Part shown: positions 54,390-64,000 of the stretch, one piece after another
How the letters are laid out: each line of letters begins with the position of its first letter
Position numbering within the stretch: the stretch's first letter is position 1
Assembly: GCA_015143295.1 (NCBI GenBank)
Contig: CM026574.1
Location: forward strand, 11,844,938 to 11,908,937
Reading direction: 5' to 3'
DNA from: Tetracentron sinense
Lineage: Eukaryota; Streptophyta; Magnoliopsida; Trochodendrales; Trochodendraceae
Length of the DNA: 64,000 nucleotides
The notes under the pieces: generated by a model
What the model was told of the DNA's origin: nothing
The model's database searches: none
The model's input: only the letters and a program-made list of their open reading frames with translations
Position numbers and translations under genes: made by a program

Positions 54390-57300
54390 AAGAACTAGCC
54401 CTAGAGTTCTCTGGTTGTGGGAATAGAGCAAGGGAGTGTTGGTAAGCAGATTTGACTAAAAATAGACAAAATCTATGGTAATGCCAAACAACTTTATATA
54501 TTGTACCATACCTCTCAAAGTGAATGCGAGAAATAGCCTACACCTCCAGTGGTAAAATAAAGATGTAAGTGTGTATTGTTTCAAACGCAGTGAGTGTGAT
54601 CAATAAGATCTTCAACCAAGAGCCAAGAGCAATTTAAAGGATGTGACGAGAAGATCTTGAAACTTGGAAGATCTAGAATCCAAGGATCAGACCAAATGTT
54701 AACCCTAGATATGTCACAAATTTTCCATTGTCGACTAGTATTAATGAGGCAAGGACTATCAAGAATGCTATGTCATGCCCACGAGGAATGAGAACACAAT
54801 GGTGCCTAAAAAAAGGAGATAGTTAGGAAGTAAATTGATTTGAGAACTTGGACCAAAAGAGATTGATCACATGCCCGTCTCCAAGATTTTTTGGCCAATA
54901 ATGCAAGAATCAAACGAGAGAGATCACGCAAAATCAAGAGCACCTGAAACTTTACATGTACAACATATAAAAAAAGACCATCTTGTGTGAATTTTATTGT
55001 TGTCTCCTTTCTGGCCTCACCAAAATTTATTAAGTGAATCATTTATTTATGATTATGGGAGCCAAAAACAAGACTTTTTATATTAGGAAATGGATTGTGC
55101 AATATCATTAATCAAGGCTCCACAGCCAACCTAAGTTAACTATTTTGTTTTCCACCATTGCACCACATTAAATACACGATCTGATGAAAGTAAAGAGATA
55201 ATGATTTGATCATCCGAATTTAGTAAGAATTTATAGGTTCTCCTCTCTTATATATATATATTCTGAATATGTTTGCAATCACATAGCATAGACCCGATGG
55301 TATATTATGAATAAAGAAAATGTCAAATTTATCATTATAGATGAATTGTCCATATAATAAGCAATAATCTGACAATAGACTATGAATCTAATGAACCACT
55401 TGGAGAGTAGCCAGTACAAACAAGAAAATATCATATGCAAATAGCATATGTGAAATGGAATGGGAGGTCCTCGACCATATGTACAAATTGACGAAAAGAA
55501 AAGAAAAAAGATGTGTAGCTTGCTCCAGAAGATAAGAGATACATTCAGTTCATAAAATGAATGAAGAGACCCGAATCTTTTTCATGTCTTTATTACAAGT
55601 ATTAGGGGTATTATAGTCCTCGTGATGTTTTAACGTTTATGTAATTATATCTAATTGGTATAGTGTGATTAAGGCTTAATTAAACTTGTTAGTGGAGGGA
55701 TGTCATATCACACCCTGAACTTTAGGAAGCTCTAGTTTTGGAACCGTTTATTAGAATTGAGTGATTCTTGAACCATTAGAAAGGTATTAGAACCCTCTTC
55801 AAGGTTCATGTTTAATGTTTTTCCATATTTTTAGTCTAAACTAAGTCAAAAGTGGGTTTTCCGATGTTTTGTCTGATGGAATTGCAGATCAGTCAACTTT
55901 GGAGACAATTTGGTCAATAAATAAAAAGGAATTTTGAAATTCTAAAATGCTAGAAATGTTCCTTTTCGAAAGACGAATCCAACGCAAGTTGAATCGTCGA
56001 AATCCGACGAACGAGTTAAAAGTTATGGCCAAAACAGTAAAATGGGTCAGAAATCTACAGAACACCGATCACTAGGGATCGCTCAGTTCACAACCGATCG
56101 CTCAGTTATAAGTAGTGATCGATCGGTCCACAACTGATCAATCGGTAGCTATCGACTGGTCAACTTTTTTGTATGAGGAAATTTTTCAAAGAGGGTGTTT
56201 TTGACCGAGAACTCAGTCATAACCACCGGTCGATCGATAGGCAACCGATCGCTCGGTCATAACCACCGATCGCTCGGTATTTCATGTTTTTACAGAATTT
56301 CAGTAAGGGCTTTTAGGTCTTTTTACCCTCAACCCTTAGGACTATAAATAGGGATCCTATTCGAAGTATTATCATGTTGTACCTATTTCTAACTTAATTT
56401 GACAATAAGGGAGAGAAAACCTAGGGTTTTGAGAGAGGGATTTCTTGGAGAAGAAGAAGATAGCTTGGATATCGCAAGGAAAGCTTGGAGATCGTCCTCA
56501 AAGCTTCCCCAAATCACCTTGTGAGCGATTTGGATCCAAGGGAAGGATCCCTAAGGTCGATAAACTCTCTAACTCAACTCTATTAATGATGTTTGGTGAA
56601 TATTAGTATAATATAAATGATAGAAATGATAATTAAATTTGTTTTTCCTAATTATGCATGGATTAAGCTTGCTAGAGATGAAAATGGATTTATACTATGG
56701 ATGGATTGAATGGAGGAAGGGAAATACTATGGAGGATTGGGATGAATGTATGGATGTTGAGTATGTTTGGGTTGTGTGTATGGATGATGGTGTGATGGAA
56801 TGTTAAGAATGAGAAAGGGCAAAGTATTCATACTTAACACACTCTAGATGTTTGTTGAAATGTCTAACAATGATAAATATTAGTATGATGCTTTTGATGA
56901 TTAAGAAATTAAGTTAAATGAATATTGTGGTCGTTATAATAAATTATGCTCTATTTATTTGCATGGTGATCGGTAATCGAGTAGGCCAAACCTTAGAGGA
57001 AAATCCTCTACGTTGGGAATTCTCTAACTAGGGAGATGTAACCTAGCGGAGTTTCCTAATAAAAGATTGGAATTTAAGGGATGACTTATTTGAATTCCAA
57101 TCTCAACACTCAAGCACACGTGCACTCGCATGGTAAGTATTCAAGTCTCATGAGTCCACTTGTCACACAAGCATGCATGCATTGGATACGAACATATTTT
57201 GAATTATGTCATGAAAGAATGATCTCCCACTACGACCATCCACTCTACGCGTTGTCGCACTCATGTTATGCTATGAAAGAATGATCCCCCATTATGAACA

Positions 57301-59180
57301 TCCACTTTACGCATTGTCGAACACTATGAATTATGCGTTGCCGGGACAAAACACTATGAATTATGCGTTGACGGGACAAACACACTATGAATCATGCATA
57401 TATGAGTCTACGCATATATTAAGGCGAGTTCATGAATAAGAGTTGCACGAGTACACGAGTCAAGATGATGTTATGACATGTTATATGCTCCGCACTCTGA
57501 TTATGCCTATTTTACGTGAAATTATTATGAGTAAGCTTAGATAAACTGAGTTATGATATTGTTATTGCTCATGCTATCTTAAGTTGTTGTTAGTTTGTTT
57601 ATCCACTAAGTATTCCAAACTCAGTTGACCTGTCATTGTCTTCAAGTTTAGGAGAAGAGCCGTGGACTGAGGAGGTGTACGCCGAAAAAGAGGGAGAAGG
57701 TGAGCTTCCTGTGTAGGAGGCTAAGGATTTTGTCAGTCATCCCTATTGAGTAGTTTAGTATTTCTTTTTGGACGAGATGTATACATTAGACTTTTTGACT
57801 TTTAGTTGATGTTGCCTTAGTTGTTTTACCCTACTGATGGTTTTAGACTATTTCGTTTATGAGGAGCTATGATGTATGGACTATCATTGTACAGGATGGT
57901 TTGACTTTTTATGATCGAAATTTTACTATCCTCATTTTTGGAGACTCGTGTTAGTACGCCTTGTATGTATGGATTTTAAGTAGGTTAAAGAAATATGACG
58001 ATTCCAAGGTCCTATTCTAGCCTTGTAGAATTTTGGGGTCGTTACAATGAACAAACAAGGTGAGATTGAAATGTCTTACAAAGGCCTTGAGTGGGGTAAA
58101 TCATCCTTATAGGTTGGCTATTGATGATAACTGAATAGGATACAATTGTGACACATTACAAAATCCAAGTTGAACCATTAACTTGTGAAGAAAAGACTAG
58201 TCCAAGTGATTGTAAACCTTGTTCATGTCTAGCTTGAGAGCCAAATAATTATTTTGACCTTTATATGTTTTGAAGAAATGAAATAATTCATGAGCAATGA
58301 AAATATTGTCTGTGGTGTATAGGTGCAAGATAAAGGCCATTTGTTCTGAATGGATAATATCTCCCAAAACTACCTTCAATCAATTAACCAACATTTTAGC
58401 AATAACTTTATATGAAAAATTGCAGAGACTAATTGGGCAGTAGTTGTACATCCACTCGAGATGATCATTCTTGGTAAACAAAGTAAGAAAAATGTAATAA
58501 GCCTTGTCAAGAGGAAACTCCTCTGAAAAAAAATCAAGCACAACTGTGATAAAGTCCACACCCATAGTGTCCCAAAGATGTCAATAAAAAGATCTTGATA
58601 AACCATTAGGCTTGGAGATTGTAAAGCACCAATTTGATGATTGCACTCTTCACTTCTACTGCAGAAAATAGGTGGTCAAAAAAATCATTCATTATAGGTG
58701 ACAGGTGATTTAGAATAATGTGGAAAATACTGTGGTCAGTTGGCGGAGATGTTGATAAATAAGGATGTTGAAAGTGTTCCACAATAATATGGTAAACGTA
58801 AGAGCGATGTGAGTATCAAAGATCATCTTCACCATATATATATATCTATGTTTTTGTTGTCGGGATTGATAGTAGATGAACGAAATAATAATGTATTACG
58901 ATCACCTTGACAAATCCACTAAACCCTTGATTGTTGTAACCAATATAATTCCTCTCTTTCATATGTTTTTCAAGTATTGTCAGAAGTACTTTCTCTTTCG
59001 CCTGATTAGATATCAAATGAGGTTGTTGATAAATATCAACTAAGCAGTGTTTGAGGTAGGTGATAGTTTGATGAGCATGACCAAATACATCTATAAGTGA
59101 TATTATGAATATGTTTATAGGCGAGTGTGTATGAATTGTGTGATATGTTATATCATAAATGCATGACTCATCATACATCT
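54390..59180 (-). pseudogene. L1-type LINE, RT region, split by an LTR insertion
   Basis: From high to low coordinates the minus strand shows WICQGDRNT (59000-58900), the RT start PKPNGLSRSF and FTKNDHLEWMYNYCPISLCN (58620-58430), and YKVIAKMLVNRLK, IIHSEQMAFILHLYTTDNI, IAHELFHF and YLALKLDMNKVYNHL (58400-58197). After the insertion come degraded FADD-region sequence (about 55400) and ALLAKKSWRRACDQSLLVQV, LKSIYFLTISFF (54960-54810). The reading frame breaks often and the RT active site is degraded. The two halves join in order across 55562-58046, so they are one old LINE. Confidence 0.85.
55562..58046 (+). mobile_element. Ty3/gypsy-type solo LTR with 5-bp target duplication
   Basis: The segment is 2485 bp, starting TGAAGAGACCCGAATCTT and ending TTTTGGGGTCGTTACA, flanked by ATGAA on both sides (55557-55561 and 58047-58051). 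LINE sequence resumes on each side, which confirms the borders. It contains GCAAGTTGAATCGTCGAAAT, a cluster of CGATCG motifs (56060-56280), a TATAAATAG box (56343) and an AG-rich leader. There is no internal region or second LTR, so it is a solo LTR. The same family as 2440-4911 (minus). Confidence 0.85.
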
Positions 59181-60007
59181 CTCTTGTCCACCATGCATAA
59201 TGTTTAAGAGTGGTTTAAGGGTTATATTTGAAACCAGACCTCCTAGGTTTATCATCATTGTTATCTTCAATGCATTATCCCAAATATTAGGGGTTGATGA
59301 TATAATTTATTGCAATACTTCCATTTATGTTATTTTTGGCCTTCATCTCACATTAGCTACACCAGTTCAATCATTTTTTTAATTAGTATCTGTAATTAGT
59401 TATGATATAGTAGTCATAATTAAATTATAGTTGAATCAGAGTTAGGGCTATAAATGAAGTGAATTCAAAGTTGATAGTTGAATAAGCTTCAATTACATTA
59501 TCTGAATTGATTTGATTACTATATCCTACTATCTAATTTGTTTTGATAATTGGCAGATAGTGATTAGAGTATTCACATTCATTTTGAGTAAAATTTGAAT
59601 CCGGATAACGGAGTTATCCGATTACTTTAACAAAAAAAAAATCAAAGAAGTATTTTATCTATAAAGTGTTTTGAGTGATTGTACTAATCAGGTCTAAAGT
59701 GAACAGGTCATAACCATACATGATGTTTATCTTTCAACTTACTCCAATTCTTCAATCTAATAAAGATTTCCAAAGGCTATGTATTTTTTGACCTCCTACA
59801 CACTCTCCCCTTACTCTAGCTAAAATGGTGAATGTGTCCCTCATTTAATGTGATCTATTTCTATGAAAACACTCCCAACGAATTGATAAAAGTATTACTT
59901 GATAATTGATAATGTGATAGGCAACCAAGTCACCCGACCCAAGTGGTACCCCAAAGTGGCGTTAATTGGTGTTAAACATGACTTACCAATAAAAATGGAA
60001 ACTTCCT
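59181..60007. other. Spacer, nothing recognised
   Basis: AT-rich; may include the decayed 5' part of the LINE (endonuclease side), but no motif could be read with confidence. Confidence 0.35.
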
Positions 60008-61400
60008 TATGCATTATGAGGGTGTGTTGGTTGTTAGCCTTTAGATTTTTAACCTAAGGCAACACCATTAATTTTGATGATAACACAATAATGCAATGAG
60101 AATTGTGCTACTAATGTCTCTTTTAAGTGATTATGAAAAACAGTGTTCAAGAGTATTAGCAAAGTTATTCAAGCAAAAAAACATGAAAATGACACCATCT
60201 TCAAATAAGATTCATCATCAAGTCAAAGGAAGTCAAGTTGGATCATATTGAAGATATTGAAGATTATACCCAAAGTCCAAGTCGGATCATGAAGACAGAG
60301 TCAAATCCAAGAAGATGATCAAGTTGACGAATAGACATCTCTTAGAAGGTTTAATTGTTTTATATTTTTTAGTGAGAGAGTTTAAGACTTATGTAAAGTC
60401 CTTAAAGTTTTGGTTGTTTGAATTGCTCAAAAACCCAGAATGACCATATAAGCCTAAGACAAAATTGATTAATTTTCTAAGGCCATAGGACATCATTTGG
60501 AATGAAATAAAAACATGATAAAGATGAGCCAAAAGACCAAGGAATTCATTCTCATCATTAAGGTCTAGTTAAGATGAGATTTCAGAATAAAACAGGAAAT
60601 CTCGTCGAAGAAATTGGTCGTAGTGCTACTGTTTTTTTAATTTTATCACAATCTTGTTGACGAATTTAAATAGTATTTTCAATCTCATCGACGAATTCAT
60701 ACGGGAACCAGAATACTCTGTAACAGCTAGTTTCATTTTAGATGTTCCCCCAATGGTCATAAAATCTCTTGGGCTATAAAATGTGATGATTTAGGAACAA
60801 AATAACAACTTCTAATACTTCCAATCATTCACACCAAAGCTTAGATTTTAAAATCAATTGAGTAAACCCTTGAGTCTCAAAAAGAATTTGAATTTGAGCT
60901 ATTCAACTTCATTCCTTGAGAGACTCTTAGAGAGCTTGAAAGTGATCTATCAGCTTGTTTTAGAAGCAACATCAGATTATAAACATCATTCTTTGAAGTG
61001 TATGTGAAAATCAAGAATCAGTGGATTCTTGTCCTTGAAGCGGGGAGCTTTGTAAGGTTGGGTCTTCACCTGTAAGAAGATCGAAAAAGTCAAGAGAGGG
61101 ATTCTCCTACATTATAACGGTTTGGAATTCACCCGAAAGAAGTATGTGCGATTGAATAAATTGTGGAAAATCCTCTAGCGGCTATAGCTTGAGACAGGGA
61201 CGTAGGTGAGATTACCGAACCTCGTGAACAAACTTTTTGTGTTTGCATTTCTCTAACTCTTCCCTTTATTTACTGTTTTGATTCCTTGTGTAGAATTGTT
61301 AATTTATATTTCCTTTTAATTTGTTAAAATTGAAATTCTGATTCAGAAAATAGGATAAAGTTTTTAATTTGCCATAGACCCTATTCACCCTCCCCCCCTC
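60008..61400 (+). mobile_element. Copia-like LTR remnant
   Basis: TGTTGGTTGTTAGCC at about 60007, AATTTTGATGATAACAC, repeated GAAGTCAAGTTGGATC and AAGTCCAAGTCGGATC phrases, and a 3' part ending in CCTATTCACCCTCCCCCCCTC are typical of SIRE/Tork-like copia LTRs. A CTCGTCGACGAATT-type motif cluster lies at 60600-60715. No primer site follows, so it is truncated or solo. Confidence 0.5.
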
Positions 61401-61424
61401 TAGGGTCTAATCCTTGGGCAACAT

Positions 61425-62180
61425 GTTGGTAACTCTAAATAATTAGAGCTTATTCATACTTTAGAGCATTTGATAATAATTAAAGCTCTAAAAAATTAGA
61501 AGTAAATGTTTTACATCTAAAATAATAAGTAGACAAGCGCTCCTTTTTTCTTTAGACCTTCTATATCTAATGCGATTAGATTAGAGGATATTTTGTACAC
61601 AAGTGCTTCAAATTTCTAAAAACTAGACTTTTAGAGCATCTCCAACGTGAAGGCAAAAGCTTGAGTCAAAGCTAAAATATAGCTTTGATGATAAAAGGAT
61701 AGCCTCCAACGCATAGTTAAAATCAGTGGCATTAAACGGCTTTGGCCATTTAATGTCATTGTGGTGTTTGATCAATTGACCTTTTCTTTTTTACGTGTTT
61801 GCCATTATCCCAAAAAAATGGTTTATTGAATGTAGCATTGCTAAAAAATGGTTTTTTCACCATTGGAGTGTCGGTGCTAAATCATAGTATTTTGGCACTA
61901 TAACAGTGCCAAAATATGGCTTTGGCATTAAAAAAAATGGCTTTGACACTGAAAACAATGGCTTTGCCACTAAAAAAATTGGCTTTGCCACTTCAGATGC
62001 TCTTATATCCTTATTTCATTTAAGAAATTCTAAATATACCCGCATCACTTATATTTCTCCTTAAATTAGAGAATTTTTTTTACAATTTTTATCAAATGTT
62101 CAAATTATATAAAAAAAAAAAAATCGAGCTTATTCTTTAGAGCTTATTATAATTGATAAGAGTTTCCAAAGGGACCCTTT
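61425..62180. mobile_element. MITE with a second MITE nested inside
   Basis: The outer arms (TTGGTAACTCTAAATAATTA and AGAGCTTATTCATACTTTAG on the left) pair with 62110-62180 (TAGAGCTTATTATAATTGAT, AAGAGTTTCCAAAGGG). An inner element at about 61632-61990 has tips AGAGCATCTCCAACG and (reverse complement) AAGAGCATCTGAAGTGG. Four short direct repeats of AATGGCTTTGCCACT type lie at about 61905-61990. Confidence 0.65.
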
Positions 62181-62564
62181 TGAGTTTCCATAATGACTTT
62201 ACAACTTATTTGCTCCTCTTGAAATTTGGTTATTGAGGGGCCTTGTTTTGAATTAGGGAGGCCGAGCGAGGTTCATAAAAGTAGAACCAATGGCACTTTC
62301 TAGGACAAAATAATTTCCCACCACAAAATTGCCTCCTACTACCTTGCATCCATGGTGGTTGTTCCTATCAACGGATTAGTAGAATTGTATGATGAGCCTG
62401 GACCCTTTTTGGTTAAGAGTAGTGCTACAAAGATGGGGAGAAGATGGAAAAATGAATTGTCCCAAAATTTTTGTCTTTTCGGTGTTAGAGAAATGCTAGC
62501 CCTAATCTTAGACTTCCAAGCTCATATTGTGGTAGCAATTTCCATGTTACCTTTAAATTAAAAA

Positions 62565-62900
62565 AACTCCCAGAGGGGCAGGAGTGATTGGCAGACCCCT
62601 ACTTGTTTATTAAAATGAGAAGAATCGAAAAACAAAGGGGAGACATTAAACCGAAACCCCTACACGAATCAAGCGATCTAAGATCTAATATTACAAAAAC
62701 CAACTTTTTTAGGTCAAATGAAACCTTTCAGCATAATGGGAACTTCAGACAAGTTCCTAAAAATACGATTACTATTGAAATTGCAAGCCTCATTTGCCAA
62801 GAAATCAGCACATTGATTATTTTCTCTGAAAGTATGGTTGAAAACCATATTGCAATTTCATAGTAGGTATTTTCCTTTGCTTGAAAACATGTTATTATCA
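62565..62900 (-). mobile_element. LINE 3' end, same family as 39110-39650
   Basis: The minus strand encodes MVFNHTFRENNQCADFLANE, the end of an RNase H domain with a stop soon after. The 3' UTR ends AATAAACAAGTAGGGGTCTG and CCAATCACTCC, close to the tail at 39110-39170. The 5' rest of the LINE is missing or unrecognisable. Confidence 0.7.
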
Positions 62901-64000
62901 AGTCTTTAATTAATCTGAATCCTGCAAACACATGAGAATGGTATAGGGATCGTGTCGGATGTCGAATTCTCACTCATGAACTATGGGTTAGTATAAAGAA
63001 GAAACCAAAAAGAAGAGAAAATTGAAAAACGATGGAGGAATGAGAATGATGGAACTGTTGTGATTTAAAAAAAAAAACAAGTTGAGAGACTTAATTAAAA
63101 TTTACTAATTAAATGACATGAATATAAAATAAACTAAATTAGAAAGAGACATCAAGGTATTAAATAAAAATAACACTCATTGCATTAAAATAAAGAAGTC
63201 ACTTACAACTAGAATTGAACTCGCATTACATCTACAAGAAAAATTCAGCAAACCGGAAACTCGCATTAAGCGTAGTTGCAAGTGTTCTGATGGAGGTTTT
63301 TGAAAAAGGGTTGAGATAAGAAGAGGTTGAGAAACTTAGATAGAAAAGGGGTTGAGAAAAGAAGGGCTCGAGAAATGAGAGAGATGAGAAGAGAAGTTAG
63401 GGGGGAGAGAACCATCTATAAGGGATAGAGAGAGGTGAGTATTTATAGAGGATGATTAGGGTTGTATAAAGACTAGGGTTAGAAAATTGGGCTAGGATTT
63501 TTAAAAAGAAATGTGTGGTTAGGATTAGGGTTTGGTTATAGAGAAGAGATGGATGATTAGGATTTTGCAAAGAAAGATATTAGGGTTTTAATACAATTGA
63601 GAAATTTAGGGAGAGCTAAAGGGGGAAAGAAAATATGAGAAGATATTGTGCGATTAGAGTTACCACGTGAGAGATGGAAAGTAGGTATTTGAAATAGATG
63701 ATTAGGATAGAAAAAGAGTGAAAAATTTGGTGAACCTCAAATCTAATGTTGGAGTCGAGAACTCACAAATTCAAGAGAAAGGTTAGGTAATCACATCATT
63801 AATTAAAGGATGATGAACTTAAAGTGCGGAATAAGGGAAACAAGCAAACCACAACACAAACAATTTTTACGTGGAAACCCTTCTGGGAAAAATCACGGGC
63901 CTAGTCCAGCAACGAGAATCCACTAAGACAAAGTACCAGATACTTACAGACTCGAACCTTACCTAAATAGGACTCGACTTCCTTGATCCATGGTTAGTCC
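62901..64000. other. AG-rich and AT-rich region, possible LTR fragment at the end
   Basis: From 63200 the sequence is AG-rich with no ORF of note. From about 63750, CACAACACAAACAATTTTTA, CGTGGAAACCC and AAATCACGGGCCTAGTCCAG resemble a repeat seen next to LTR retrotransposons in many dicots. It runs off the window, so no call is made. Confidence 0.3.

Overview
The window is nuclear DNA from a dicot plant, probably a woody one: spliced genes with GT-AG introns, AT-rich spacers, and a dense mix of Ty1/copia and Ty3/gypsy LTRs, LINEs, a tRNA-type SINE, hAT, Mutator-like and CACTA-like DNA transposons, and many MITEs. The species cannot be named from the sequence alone. No tRNA, rRNA, CRISPR or prokaryotic features were seen.

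Three host genes stand out. (1) An ankyrin/PGG membrane protein gene of the ITN1/ACD6-like class on the + strand, about 8.4-26.7 kb, with a copia-gag-like (DUF4219/UBN2) first exon, ankyrin exons and a four-helix PGG C-terminus. Its introns are swollen with transposons, and one of them holds a decayed second copy of the gag-like exon. (2) A minus-strand gene for the gamma-secretase subunit PEN-2 (exons near 38.0 kb and 31.0 kb). Its first exon carries an in-frame stop and an apparent frameshift, and its 6.6 kb intron is packed with hAT elements. (3) A minus-strand MAPKKK of the Arabidopsis MAPKKK3 type (43.5-48.7 kb, 11 exons resolved to the base), whose core promoter is a perfect 102-bp tandem duplication.

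Layout: 1-2.07 kb, 5' part of a copia element (minus) split by a hAT element with a perfect 8-bp target duplication; 2.4-4.9 kb, a gypsy-type LTR (minus) with internal tandem repeats; 5.1-6.1 kb, a 0.9 kb foldback; 8.4-26.7 kb, the ankyrin/PGG gene with a short non-autonomous copia element, MULE-type MITEs and a MITE-derived tandem array in its introns; 27.7-30.3 kb, MITE, LINE zinc-knuckle remnant, GRAS pseudogene cut by a CACTA-like element; 31.0-38.0 kb, PEN-2; 38.1-42.4 kb, hAT MITE, SINE, LINE tail, LTR, MITE; 43.5-49.1 kb, MAPKKK3 and promoter; 49.1-54.0 kb, MITEs, RNase H remnant, gypsy-like LTR; 54.4-59.2 kb, a LINE split by a gypsy LTR with a 5-bp target duplication; 60-64 kb, copia-like LTR, nested MITEs, a second LINE tail and unassigned AT-rich DNA.

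Nothing here is a clearly new multi-gene system. The most interesting signals are the gag-domain/ankyrin/PGG fusion gene with its decayed duplicate exon, the damaged PEN-2, the duplicated MAPKKK3 promoter, an abundant MITE family that has become a tandem array, a hAT element carrying LINE RNase H sequence, and clusters of short self-complementary motifs recurring in unrelated LTRs.
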